Under the pieces are notes generated by a model. The model did no database searches. It worked only from the letters and a program-made list of their open reading frames with translations, and was not told where the DNA came from. From Rhizobium chutanense (GTDB lineage: Bacteria; Pseudomonadota; Alphaproteobacteria; Rhizobiales; Rhizobiaceae), in assembly GCF_002531935.1 (NCBI RefSeq), contig NZ_NWSV01000001.1:372001-436000 (forward strand): a DNA stretch of 64,000 nucleotides, in the 5' to 3' direction. Made by a program: the position numbers and the translations under genes. Of this stretch, positions 29,260 to 37,694 are shown piece after piece (the first letter of the stretch is position 1; each line of letters begins with the position of its first letter).

Positions 29260-29868
29260 ATGGATAAATTCGTGAAGCTCACGGGCGTTGCTGCGCCCCT
29301 GCCGGTCGTCAACATCGACACCGACATGATCATTCCGAAGGATTATCTGAAGACCATCAAGCGCACCGGTCTCGGCACCGGCCTTTTCGCCGAAGCCCGC
29401 TACAATGAAGACGGCTCCGAAAATCCGGATTTCGTGCTGAACAAGCCGGCCTACCGCGATGCCAAGATCCTGGTTGCCGGCGACAATTTCGGCTGCGGCT
29501 CCTCGCGCGAACACGCGCCCTGGGCGCTGCTCGATTTCGGCATCCGCTGCGTGATTTCCACCAGCTTCGCCGATATTTTCTACAACAACTGCTTCAAGAA
29601 CGGCATCCTGCCGATCAAGGTCGGCCAGGACGATCTCGACAAGCTGATGGACGACGCCTCGCGCGGCTCCAACGCCATCCTGACCGTCGACCTCGAAAAC
29701 CTCGAAATCACCGGTCCCGATGGCGGCTCGATCAAATTCGATCTCGACGAGTTCAAGCGCCACTGCCTGCTGAACGGCCTCGACGACATCGGCCTGACGC
29801 TGGAAAAGGGCAAGGCGATCGACAGCTTCGAAAAGAAGAACGCCGCTTCGCACCCTTGGGCGGCCTGA
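29260..29868 (+). CDS. leuD: 3-isopropylmalate dehydratase small subunit
   Basis: A 202-residue subunit of isopropylmalate isomerase in leucine synthesis; it needs LeuC, which is not in this window. [16 protein letters not shown] and [20 protein letters not shown] are the swivel-domain signatures. A hairpin at 29892-29914 ends the gene. leuB lies 1.2 kb downstream with a dehydratase-like gene on the opposite strand in between. Confidence 0.97.
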   Translation: MDKFVKLTGVAAPLPVVNIDTDMIIPKDYLKTIKRTGLGTGLFAEARYNEDGSENPDFVLNKPAYRDAKILVAGDNFGCGSSREHAPWALLDFGIRCVISTSFADIFYNNCFKNGILPIKVGQDDLDKLMDDASRGSNAILTVDLENLEITGPDGGSIKFDLDEFKRHCLLNGLDDIGLTLEKGKAIDSFEKKNAASHPWAA

Positions 29869-29891
29869 GGCCTCCCGCATTGTTTATCGAG

Positions 29892-29916
29892 AAAGCCGGG
29901 CTTCGCCCGGCTTTTT
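29892..29916. terminator. Bidirectional terminator after leuD
   Basis: AAAGCCGGGC/GCCCGGCTTT with a 3-nt loop, then TT on the plus strand; the A-rich left arm gives a T-run on the minus strand. It serves leuD and the convergent dehydratase-like gene ending at 29928. Confidence 0.85.
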
Positions 29917-29927
29917 CTTTGATCTCG

Positions 29928-30860
29928 TCAGAGAAACTTCTCTTTCCAAGCCTTAAGCTTTTCGATCGACACGCCGATGCCACCGCAGACTTCGATCAGC
30001 GGATTGTTAAAGCGCTGAAGCAGCCCGGCATGCACATCGGCAACGGCAAGGGCCGCCCCGCAGGCCGGCTCGACCAGGATGCGTTGCGCATCGGCAAATT
30101 TCAGGCAGGCAGCCACCGCATCGGCGTCGCTGACGACAAGGCTTTCGATCGGATGCTGTTTCGGCAGGTCGAAGACATGCTGTGCTACCTGCCGCGCGCC
30201 GAGCGACGTGGCAATCGAGGTGATGGCGGGAAGGGTGACGCGCTCGTTCGCCCGAAGGCTGGCATTCAGCGAGGCCGCCCCTTCGGTTTCGACGGCGATG
30301 ACGGGCACATCGGCAAGCCCGTTTCGTTTCAGCCCCTGGACGATACCGGCAAGCAGCCCGCCGCCGCCGACGCTGGTGACGACGCAATCGAATGCCGCAT
30401 CCTTCGCCACCACCTCATCGATCAGCGTCGCATGGCCGTCCCACAGCAGCGGATGATCGAAGGGGTGCACATAGGTCGCCTTGCGGCTCCTTGCGAGTTC
30501 GACCGCATGGGCATTGGCTTCATCGAAAACCGATCCATGGACCAGGACTTTCGCGCCCGTTGCGGCGATCGTCTGCCGAACGTCGGCCGCCGTCGTCTCC
30601 GGCACGACGATCGTAACCGGAACGCCGAGCGCCCGGCCTGCATAGGCGGCGGCAATGCCGGCATTGCCGCCGGAAGCGCAGAAGATCTCGCGCGCGCCAT
30701 TTTCCACTTCGTGCTGGCAAAGCCGGCCGACGCCGCGCAGTTTGAAGCTGCCGGAAGGCTGCAGCGCATCGAGCTTCAGCCAGAGCGGTTTGCCGCTGGC
30801 GCTGTAGCCAGGGGATGTCCGAACCAAGGGGGTGTCGAGATGGAGAGGCGCTGAGGACAT
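29928..30860 (-). CDS. PLP-dependent serine/threonine dehydratase-like enzyme
   Basis: A 310-residue fold-type II PLP enzyme. The lysine that binds PLP is in LQPSGSFKLRGVG, and the phosphate-binding glycine loop is SVGGGGLLAGIVQG; ASGGNAGIAAAYAGRALGVP is the asparagine loop. It resembles the L-serine dehydratase/cystathionine-synthase-like group more than biosynthetic IlvA, as no regulatory ACT domain is present. It probably deaminates serine or threonine to the keto acid. The gene points towards leuD and its start region faces leuB. Confidence 0.87.
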   Translation of the reverse strand: MSSAPLHLDTPLVRTSPGYSASGKPLWLKLDALQPSGSFKLRGVGRLCQHEVENGAREIFCASGGNAGIAAAYAGRALGVPVTIVVPETTAADVRQTIAATGAKVLVHGSVFDEANAHAVELARSRKATYVHPFDHPLLWDGHATLIDEVVAKDAAFDCVVTSVGGGGLLAGIVQGLKRNGLADVPVIAVETEGAASLNASLRANERVTLPAITSIATSLGARQVAQHVFDLPKQHPIESLVVSDADAVAACLKFADAQRILVEPACGAALAVADVHAGLLQRFNNPLIEVCGGIGVSIEKLKAWKEKFL

Positions 30861-31028
30861 GAGAAAGATCCGGAAAATGAAGCTACGCCCGTTGTTCTAT
30901 TCCCTTTGCGGGTATGGGAGCAACCATCGCGACCGGGAATGAAGCGTACCGATTCACCGCTTCTCTCGCTTGAAATGCCCATTTCCGGGGTCTAAGAAAC
31001 CGCAACTTGTTTTTCCCAGGAGGGTTTC

Positions 31029-32141
31029 ATGACAGCGCGCAATCTTTTCCTGCTGCCGGGTGACGGCATCGGTCCCGAGGCCATGGGCGAGGTCCGCAAG
31101 ATCATCGCCTATATGAACGAGGCGATGAATGCCGGTTTCGTCACCGACGAAGGCCTTGTCGGCGGCTCCGCCTATGATGCCCATGGCGCGGCGATCTCGG
31201 AAGCCGACATGCAGAAGGCGCTTGCTGCCGATGCCGTTCTCTTCGGCGCCGTCGGCGGCCCGAAATGGGATAGCGTGCCTTACGACGTGCGCCCGGAAGC
31301 CGGCCTGCTTCGCCTGCGCAAGGATCTGCAGCTCTTCGCGAACCTCCGCCCCGCCATCTGCTATCCCGCCCTTGCCGCGGCCTCGTCGCTGAAGCCGGAA
31401 CTGGTCGAAGGCCTCGATATCCTGATCATCCGTGAACTGACGGGCGGCGTTTATTTCGGCGAGCCGAAGGAAATCATCGACCTCGGCAACGGCCAGAAGC
31501 GCGGCATCGACACGCAGGTCTACGATACCTACGAGATCGAGCGCATCGCCGGCGTCGCCTTCGAAATGGCCCGCACCCGGCAGAACCGCGTCTGCTCGAT
31601 GGAAAAGCGCAACGTCATGAAGTCGGGCGTGCTCTGGAACCAGGTGGTCACCGAGACGCACAAGGCGAAATATTCCGACGTCCAGCTCGAGCATATGCTG
31701 GCTGACGCCGGCGGCATGCAGCTGGTGCGCCAGCCCAAGCAGTTCGACGTCATTGTCACCGACAATCTCTTCGGCGATATGCTTTCCGACGTCGCCGCCA
31801 TGCTGACCGGTTCGCTCGGCATGCTGCCCTCGGCCTCGCTCGGCGCGCCCGACGGCAAGACCGGCAAGCGCAAGGCGCTCTACGAGCCGGTGCATGGCTC
31901 GGCCCCCGACATTGCCGGCAAGGGCATCGCCAATCCGATCGCCATGATCGCCTCCTTCGCCATGTGCCTGCGTTACTCCTTCAACCTGGTGAAGGAAGCC
32001 GACGACCTGGAAAAGGCGATCGCCAATGTGCTCGACAAGGGTATCCGTACCGGCGACATCATGGCCGATGGCGCAAGGCAGGTCGGCACCGTCGAGATGG
32101 GCGATGCGATCCTCGCCGAGTTCAAGGCGCTTTCCGCCTGA
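31029..32141 (+). CDS. leuB: 3-isopropylmalate dehydrogenase
   Basis: A 370-residue NAD-dependent enzyme that oxidises and decarboxylates 3-isopropylmalate in leucine synthesis. [14 protein letters not shown] at the start, [13 protein letters not shown] in the middle, [20 protein letters not shown] and the NAD-loop [19 protein letters not shown] are diagnostic. AGGAGGG stands before the ATG. A terminator follows at 32164-32196. Confidence 0.98.
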   Translation: MTARNLFLLPGDGIGPEAMGEVRKIIAYMNEAMNAGFVTDEGLVGGSAYDAHGAAISEADMQKALAADAVLFGAVGGPKWDSVPYDVRPEAGLLRLRKDLQLFANLRPAICYPALAAASSLKPELVEGLDILIIRELTGGVYFGEPKEIIDLGNGQKRGIDTQVYDTYEIERIAGVAFEMARTRQNRVCSMEKRNVMKSGVLWNQVVTETHKAKYSDVQLEHMLADAGGMQLVRQPKQFDVIVTDNLFGDMLSDVAAMLTGSLGMLPSASLGAPDGKTGKRKALYEPVHGSAPDIAGKGIANPIAMIASFAMCLRYSFNLVKEADDLEKAIANVLDKGIRTGDIMADGARQVGTVEMGDAILAEFKALSA

Positions 32142-32163
32142 TATATTTCACGTGAAACAGTTC

Positions 32164-32196
32164 AGCCCTTCGCATCACCCATGCGGAGGGCTTTTT
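32164..32196 (+). terminator. Rho-independent terminator after leuB
   Basis: A 12-bp stem (AGCCCTTCGCAT/ATGCGGAGGGCT, one G-U pair) with loop CACCC, followed by TTTTTC. Confidence 0.9.
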
Positions 32197-32316
32197 CGTG
32201 AAAACCGAGAAGCCTGAACGGGGTCGGTCGAATTATCCGAAACGGACTATTCCTAGCCACAATCTCGTGTATTTTTGCGCCGAATTTCAACCCGGCAAAT
32301 TCGAACGGACGACGGA

Positions 32317-33069
32317 ATGCGGGCATTTTGGGCTTCCCTGGACAAGCGCTGGCGCCGGAACGGCGCTGCCATGCCGCCTTTGCGTTGGCAGGCCTGTCTT
32401 TTCATCACGCTCAATGCCGTCATCCTTTCCATGCTGCTCTTCGATGCGCCGATCGGCGCCAGTGAACCTCCGTCGCTGGTGAAACACCTCGGCGAGATGA
32501 TGACCGGTTTCGGCGATTCCGCCTGGCTGATCTACACCAGCATCCTGCTGTTCTTTCAGGGCCGGGCGGGCTACAAACTCGTGAAGACGGCGCGCTCCAA
32601 GGCACAGGCGCTCTATGTCAGCTGGATCGGCGCCTATCTCTTTGCCACAGTGGTCTTCTCCGGGCTTCTCGCCAATCTGCTGAAGCGGGCGATCGGCAGG
32701 GCACGTCCCGATCATTTTCACGACTACGGCATGTTTTCCTTCACGCCCTTTTCAGGCCATGCCGCTTTCGAAAGTTTTCCGTCCGGCCATTCCACCACGG
32801 TCGGCGCCTTCTTCGCCGCCTTTGCTCTGCTGTTTCCGCGCTACCGGATTGTCTTCCTCGCCTGCGCCATCTGGCTCGGCATGACGCGTGTCATGGTCGG
32901 CGCCCATTATCCGAGCGACGTCATCGCCGGCCTTGCCTTCGGCGGCTGGTTCTCGCTGCTGACGGCGATCATTTTTGCCCGCTGCGGCCTGCTCTTCACA
33001 CTGGCGCCGGATGGCTGGCCGATCGCCAAGCGTCTATTCCCCGACACGAAAAAACCCGGCGCCTTGTGA
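32317..33069 (+). CDS. PAP2 family phosphatase, membrane
   Basis: About 250 residues from the ATG at 32317; a TTG at 32275 in the same frame is an alternative. Several hydrophobic segments surround the three acid-phosphatase motifs: KRAIGRARP, PSGHSTTVG and TRVMVGAHYPSDV. Such integral enzymes remove phosphate from lipid or undecaprenyl pyrophosphate substrates, and rhizobial LpxE-type lipid A phosphatases are one subgroup. Which substrate applies here cannot be read. The stop codon lies within the following terminator stem. Confidence 0.87.
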   Translation: MRAFWASLDKRWRRNGAAMPPLRWQACLFITLNAVILSMLLFDAPIGASEPPSLVKHLGEMMTGFGDSAWLIYTSILLFFQGRAGYKLVKTARSKAQALYVSWIGAYLFATVVFSGLLANLLKRAIGRARPDHFHDYGMFSFTPFSGHAAFESFPSGHSTTVGAFFAAFALLFPRYRIVFLACAIWLGMTRVMVGAHYPSDVIAGLAFGGWFSLLTAIIFARCGLLFTLAPDGWPIAKRLFPDTKKPGAL

Positions 33070-33085
33070 GCGCCGGGCCTTTTTC
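33055..33085. terminator. Terminator between the PAP2 and MFS genes
   Basis: CCCGGCGC/GCGCCGGG stem with a 7-nt loop containing the PAP2 stop codon; CCTTTTTC follows on the plus strand and AAAA precedes it, so it can act on both convergent transcripts. Confidence 0.85.
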
Positions 33086-33108
33086 TCAGGCGCTGATGCG
33101 CCAATCAA

Positions 33109-34995
33109 TCAATCCATTGCGTGGATATCCCTGTTCTTCGTTTCCGGCAGGAAGATCAGGCCGATCACCAGCGTGATCGCCGCAAAGACGATCGGATACC
33201 AGAGACCGTAATAGATATCGCCGGCGGCGGCGCTCATCGCGAAGGCCGTTGCCGGCAGCAGACCGCCGAACCAGCCGTTGCCGATGTGATAGGGCAACGA
33301 CATGCCGGTATAGCGGATTCGGGTCGGGAAGAGCTCGACCAGAAGTGCGGCGATCGGGCCGTAGACCATCGTCACATAGAGGACGAGGACGAACAGGACC
33401 GCGATCGTGCCGACCCAGTTGACGCGGGCGGGATCGGCCACCATGGCGAAGTTGCCGCCATTGGCGATGTTGTAAACCGCCATGTCGGTGACGCCATTGG
33501 CCTCATCCGCCGTCAGCAGTTTGCCTTCGACCAGCTTGGCGGCCGGCACGGTTTCCTTCTCGCCGGCGCGCACGGCCTCGGCATTGAGCGCCAGTTCCGG
33601 ATTGGCGGCGATGAAGGCATCGAGTTTGGCATCCGGCACCTTGGCGGCGCCGCGCTTCAGCGGATAGCCGGCATCATGGAGAGCGATGTTGACGCCCTTT
33701 TCGAAGGCGGCGGTCATGCCCTTCGCCTTGTCGCCGGCGGCAGCGGCGTCGAAGCTCGCCACCGTCGCGTTACCGACCTTCACCGATGCCGGCTGTCCGG
33801 CGGGACCGGCCACGACGTCGTACGGCACCGAGTTCTTCGTCAGGAACGCCGTCGCCACGTCGCAGGAACTGGTGAACTTCGCCGTGCCCGTCGGGTTGAA
33901 CTGGAACTTGCAATCCGCCGGATCGGCCGTGACCGTCGCGCGGATCGAGGCCTGTGCTTCGGCGAGCGCCGGATTCGCCGTCCAGGTCATCGCCTTGAAC
34001 AGCGGATTATAGGTCACCGCCGCGATGAGAAGGCCGGCCATGATGATCGGCTTGCGACCGATCTTGTCGGAGAGACCACCGAAGATGACGAAGAATGGCG
34101 TGCCGAGGAAGAGCGCAATAGCGACCATAACATTGGCCGAGAACAGATCGACCTTCAGCACGTTCTGCAGGAAGAACAGCGCATAGAACTGGCCGCCGTA
34201 CCAGACGACCGCCTGGCCCATGGTGGCGCCGAGAAGGGCGATGAGCGCGATCTTGGCGTTCTTCCATTGGCCGAAGGCTTCGGTCAGCGGCGCCTTGGAG
34301 CCCTTGCCCTCCGCCTTCATGCGCTGGAACGCCGGCGATTCGTTCATCTTCAGACGGATCCAGACGGAAATCCCGAGCAGGACGACCGAGACCAGGAACG
34401 GAATGCGCCAGCCCCAGGCGGCGAATTGAACCGGACCCATGAGGGACTGAACCACGATGATGACGATCAGCGACAGGAACAGGCCGAGCGTCGCCGTCGT
34501 CTGGATCCATGAGGTGAAATAGCCGCGGCGCCCGTTCGGCGCGTGTTCGGCGACATAGGTTGCCGCCCCGCCATATTCGCCGCCGAGCGCCAGGCCCTGG
34601 AGCAGACGAAGACCGATCAGGATAATCGGCGCTGCGATGCCGATGGTGGCCGCACCCGGCAGGATACCGACCAGGAAGGTCGAGAAACCCATAATCAGGA
34701 TCGTGATCAGGAAGGTGTATTTGCGGCCGACAAGATCGCCGAGACGGCCGAACACCAAAGCGCCGAAGGGGCGCACCAGGAAGCCGGCGGCAAAGGCGAG
34801 CAGCGTGAAGATGTTGCGCGTCGCCTCGGGATATTGGGTGAAATAGGTCGCGCCGATATAGGTGGCGAGCGAACCGTAAAGATAGAAATCGTACCATTCG
34901 AAAACGGTACCGAGCGAAGAGGCGAAGATCACCTTCTTCTCTTCGCCCGTCATCGGACCGGCCTTCGCGCCGTCGATGCTTGCGACATTTGCCAT
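33109..34995 (-). CDS. MFS transporter (MHS-like) with a large internal insert
   Basis: About 628 residues from an ATG preceded by GGAGGA. The N-terminal half has the metabolite-H+ symporter signature: SLGTVFEWYDFYLYGSLATY, RPFGALVFGRLGDLVGRKYT and GLRLLQGLALGGEYGGA. Six or more membrane helices lead to GLSDKIGRKPIIMAGLL. From about residue 330 to 526 there is a soluble stretch with two cysteines and a Lys/Ala-rich middle, then the last helices resume with WVGTIAVLFVLVLYVTMVYG. Family members usually have about 430 to 550 residues, so this insert is the odd part. The substrate is probably a small organic acid or osmolyte. Confidence 0.88.
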   Translation of the reverse strand: MANVASIDGAKAGPMTGEEKKVIFASSLGTVFEWYDFYLYGSLATYIGATYFTQYPEATRNIFTLLAFAAGFLVRPFGALVFGRLGDLVGRKYTFLITILIMGFSTFLVGILPGAATIGIAAPIILIGLRLLQGLALGGEYGGAATYVAEHAPNGRRGYFTSWIQTTATLGLFLSLIVIIVVQSLMGPVQFAAWGWRIPFLVSVVLLGISVWIRLKMNESPAFQRMKAEGKGSKAPLTEAFGQWKNAKIALIALLGATMGQAVVWYGGQFYALFFLQNVLKVDLFSANVMVAIALFLGTPFFVIFGGLSDKIGRKPIIMAGLLIAAVTYNPLFKAMTWTANPALAEAQASIRATVTADPADCKFQFNPTGTAKFTSSCDVATAFLTKNSVPYDVVAGPAGQPASVKVGNATVASFDAAAAGDKAKGMTAAFEKGVNIALHDAGYPLKRGAAKVPDAKLDAFIAANPELALNAEAVRAGEKETVPAAKLVEGKLLTADEANGVTDMAVYNIANGGNFAMVADPARVNWVGTIAVLFVLVLYVTMVYGPIAALLVELFPTRIRYTGMSLPYHIGNGWFGGLLPATAFAMSAAAGDIYYGLWYPIVFAAITLVIGLIFLPETKNRDIHAMD

Positions 34996-35183
34996 TGTCT
35001 GTCCTCCACAGAGTGATGAGCAACGCGCGCGACCTACTCTCCTCAAAGCAAATCCCCGGCCGCGACACGCCTGACGAGAGTGTGCCAGAAAACATGGCCC
35101 GCAAAGAGAGAGGCTTTGGGATTATGACTTTAGTCTAATGGCAGCCCGCTTTGGCCGGCAGCGAAGTCGCCTGCAGGCTCGGC

Positions 35184-36452
35184 TCACGCCCTCAGCGCCT
35201 GCGCCGGCGATTGCCGGTAGGCGAGCACCGCCGGCAGCGCGGCGAGCAATGCGGCAAAGGCGAGCAGCACCCCCGCAAGCCCACCATCTTCGCGGGCGAA
35301 GCCGACGGGCATGGCGATGCCGCTCGTCTGCGAGAACATGCCGGACAAGCTCAGCGCCGCGGCAAATCCAAGCCCGAATCCGAGCGCGATACCGACTGCC
35401 ACGAGCGCGAAGAATTCCAACCAGACAATGCCGAAGATCGCACTACGTGGGGCGCCGAACGCCCTCAATGCGCCGATCTGGCGGCGGCGCTGACCGATAT
35501 GGATGACCGTGACCAGCACCAGCGAGGCTGCGACGAGAGCCTGTGCGCCGGAAGCGACCGCGACCAGGATCTGCTTGGCGTCGCCGAGCGTGGCGTAAAG
35601 ATTGGTCAGCACCTCGCCGGGGAAGACGGCGACGGTATTGCCGCTGCGATAGTCCTGTCGCAGCTTGTAGGCATCGGCAATCGTCTTCGGCTTGACGAGG
35701 ATGGCGGGAAGGCCGGGCGCATCCGCAGCCCATTTCTCATCGAGCAGGGCATCCGCGTCGATTTCGCGGTGATGCGCATGCGCGTCGTCATCGGCGCCTT
35801 CCTGCTCATGATCGTGTCCCGCCTCCTCGGCGCCTTGATGCTCTTCCGCACCCAGGCCATGGATATGCCAGACGGCCTGAATCGGCACGAGAATGGCCCG
35901 GTCCCAGGCCGTTCCCGTCGGCCGCAGGCGGCCGCCGACATGATAGACCAGTTCGGTATGGGTCTCGCCACCTTCCTCCGGTAAACCATGCATCGGCTTG
36001 ATCTCGCCGCCGAGCGAAAGCTTGACGGCCGAGCCGATCACCGCCTCTCCCTCGCGTGCGAAAACCTTCCCCTCGGCAAGGCCGCCCGACAGCCTGGCTG
36101 CCAGGGTCGCTGTCGTGCCGACGATCGGATATCCGGAGAAGGAATCGCCGAAGCCGATCGGTGCCGCCCAGTCGACACGCGGATCGGCGGCAAGCCTGGC
36201 CAGAACCTCGCCCGGCATCAGCGGCAAAGGCGAGGGCTGCAGGAAGACCGAGGATAAAACGAGCTGGGTTTCGCTGCCGCCGGCGCCGATGACGAGATCG
36301 AACTTGTCGGCGGCGCGGGCGCTGCCGAGACGAAGCGCCCGCTCCTGCAGCACGACGGAGACACCGAGTGCCGTCGCAAGCGCCACCAGCAGCACCACCA
36401 CCAGCGACCCCGCCCAGAGGCGGCGAAGATCGGAAAGGATGAAGCGGATCAT
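35184..36452 (-). CDS. FtsX-like ABC transporter permease with metal-binding-like loop
   Basis: A 422-residue permease of the MacB/LolC type: one N-terminal helix (SLVVVLLVALATALGVSVVL), a large periplasmic domain and three C-terminal helices (from ILVAVASGAQALVAASLVLV). Within the periplasmic part, about residues 195-240, a stretch rich in His, Asp and Glu (AGHDHEQEGADDDAHAHHRE) resembles metal-binding loops of zinc-handling proteins. The start overlaps the stop of the ATPase gene (ATGA). Together with that ATPase and the 155-residue protein it forms one unit downstream of the alkaline phosphatase gene; a link to zinc is an inference. Confidence 0.88.
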   Translation of the reverse strand: MIRFILSDLRRLWAGSLVVVLLVALATALGVSVVLQERALRLGSARAADKFDLVIGAGGSETQLVLSSVFLQPSPLPLMPGEVLARLAADPRVDWAAPIGFGDSFSGYPIVGTTATLAARLSGGLAEGKVFAREGEAVIGSAVKLSLGGEIKPMHGLPEEGGETHTELVYHVGGRLRPTGTAWDRAILVPIQAVWHIHGLGAEEHQGAEEAGHDHEQEGADDDAHAHHREIDADALLDEKWAADAPGLPAILVKPKTIADAYKLRQDYRSGNTVAVFPGEVLTNLYATLGDAKQILVAVASGAQALVAASLVLVTVIHIGQRRRQIGALRAFGAPRSAIFGIVWLEFFALVAVGIALGFGLGFAAALSLSGMFSQTSGIAMPVGFAREDGGLAGVLLAFAALLAALPAVLAYRQSPAQALRA

Positions 36453-37141
36453 GCAGCCTCTCCCGCCTTTGCCGCGGAATCGTCGCTGATCCGGCCCGAG
36501 CCGAAAGTGATGCGCCGGTCGAGCCGGCTGGCCAGGCGCTGATCGTGTGAAACGACGATCAGCGTGCTGCCTTCGGCAATGGCAAGATCGAGGATAAGAT
36601 CGCCGACAGCCTCGCCGCTGTCGGCATCGAGGCTCGCCGTCGGTTCGTCGGCGATGATGACGCCGGGCTTGCGCAGCAGCGCCCGGCCGATCGCCACCCG
36701 CTGCATCTCGCCGCGCGACATGGTTTCGATCTTCTGGCCCGGACGGGAAAGACCGACGGTGCTTAAAAGCGCATGCGCCCGATCGATGATATCAGCCGTG
36801 GCGACCCTGGCAAGCCGCGCCGGCAGAAGCACGTTTTCCAGCGCCGACAGGCCGGGGAAGAGATGGAACTCCTGCATAACAAGGCCGATATTGGCGGCGC
36901 GGAACCGATCGCGCCGGCTTTCGGAAAAACCGGCGATATCCTCGCCGTTCCAGCGGATGCGGCCCTGGCGTGTTCGCGCCAGCCCGGCAATGATGTTGAC
37001 GAAGGTGCTCTTGCCGGAGCCGGACGCTCCCGTGATGGCGACCCTGCTGCCGGCCTTGATCGACAGGCGACCGATTGCCAGTGCCGGCGAGGGCAGGCCC
37101 GGGAAGGTGACGGAGAGGTCTTCGATATCAAGAGCGAGCAT
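36449..37141 (-). CDS. ABC transporter ATP-binding protein (LolD/MacB type)
   Basis: A 230-residue ATPase with Walker A GASGSGKST, Q-loop MQEFHLF, signature [16 protein letters not shown], Walker B VIIADEPTASLD and the switch His in VVSHDQR. The signature deviates from LSGGE (MSRGE), as in several LolD-like proteins. It partners the FtsX-like permease that overlaps its stop and starts 6 bases after the 155-residue exported protein gene. This type of ABC usually moves lipoproteins or drives periplasmic events rather than importing solutes. Confidence 0.93.
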   Translation of the reverse strand: MLALDIEDLSVTFPGLPSPALAIGRLSIKAGSRVAITGASGSGKSTFVNIIAGLARTRQGRIRWNGEDIAGFSESRRDRFRAANIGLVMQEFHLFPGLSALENVLLPARLARVATADIIDRAHALLSTVGLSRPGQKIETMSRGEMQRVAIGRALLRKPGVIIADEPTASLDADSGEAVGDLILDLAIAEGSTLIVVSHDQRLASRLDRRITFGSGRISDDSAAKAGEAA

Positions 37142-37147
37142 ATCGGT

Positions 37148-37615
37148 TCAGACGGCGGAATATTCGGCCTGGCGCAGGCGCAACAGGCTGACGAAGCCGG
37201 TGTCCGGGTCCGTCCAGGACCCGTATTCCAGCATGCCGCGCACTGCAATCGTCTGGCGCGGCTGCACGAAGGTCTGTTTCTCCGAGAGATAGACGACGAC
37301 GATATTGTCCGGCCAATCCGCATCCGAGGAGCAGAAGGGGCAGAGCGACATCGGTAGTTCGGTCAGCACGAAGAACTGCGCCTCGGCTTTCAACGGCGGC
37401 GCCATGAAGCCCTTCATGCTGACGTCTTTGCCGGCAAGGCGCTTCACCTTGTCGGAGAATTCGAGGCCGAGCACGCCGAACTTGCCATAGAGCTCATCGA
37501 AGCTGATGGAGGAATCCGCAGCAAAACTCGGGCGAGCCATAGCGGTAAAGGCCAGCGTACCGATGACGCCGATCAGGTCGCGGCGGCTGAGATGCAGCGA
37601 AGGGAACTTTTCCAT
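37148..37615 (-). CDS. Exported protein with CPFC motif, function unknown
   Basis: A 155-residue protein with a twin-arginine-like leader (LHLSRRDLIGVIGTLAFTAM) ending near SFAAD. The mature part contains KGFMAPPLKAEAQFFVLTEL followed by SLCPFCSSDADWP, and TIAVRGMLEYGSW near the C-terminus. It looks like DUF3299-type proteins that accompany LolD/FtsX-like ABC pairs, some of them zinc-regulated in Vibrio; I recall this relation and did not test it. The two cysteines could bind metal or form a disulfide. GGAGA precedes the ATG. Confidence 0.75.
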   Translation of the reverse strand: MEKFPSLHLSRRDLIGVIGTLAFTAMARPSFAADSSISFDELYGKFGVLGLEFSDKVKRLAGKDVSMKGFMAPPLKAEAQFFVLTELPMSLCPFCSSDADWPDNIVVVYLSEKQTFVQPRQTIAVRGMLEYGSWTDPDTGFVSLLRLRQAEYSAV

Positions 37616-37633
37616 GGCGATCTCCAAGAATGA

Positions 37634-37660
37634 AGTCCCGGCCGTTGACCGGCCGGGACT
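37634..37660 (-). terminator. Hairpin between the alkaline phosphatase and ABC genes
   Basis: An 11-bp stem AGTCCCGGCCG/CGGCCGGGACT with a 5-nt loop. Read leftwards it is followed by TTCATTC only, so it may weaken rather than stop read-through from the phosphatase into the ABC genes. Confidence 0.55.
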
Positions 37661-37694
37661 ATGATCGACGAAAGGTGCAAGGCCCGCAAGCAGA

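Noticed and set aside
30859..30942. A 27-codon frame upstream of leuB that could be a leucine leader peptide
   Set aside because: Contains only three scattered leucines and no attenuator hairpins; the start overlaps the opposite gene's start by chance.
33121..34512. A 463-codon plus-strand frame opposite the MFS gene
   Set aside because: Highly charged, repetitive translation and no ribosome-binding site; the MFS gene accounts for the region.
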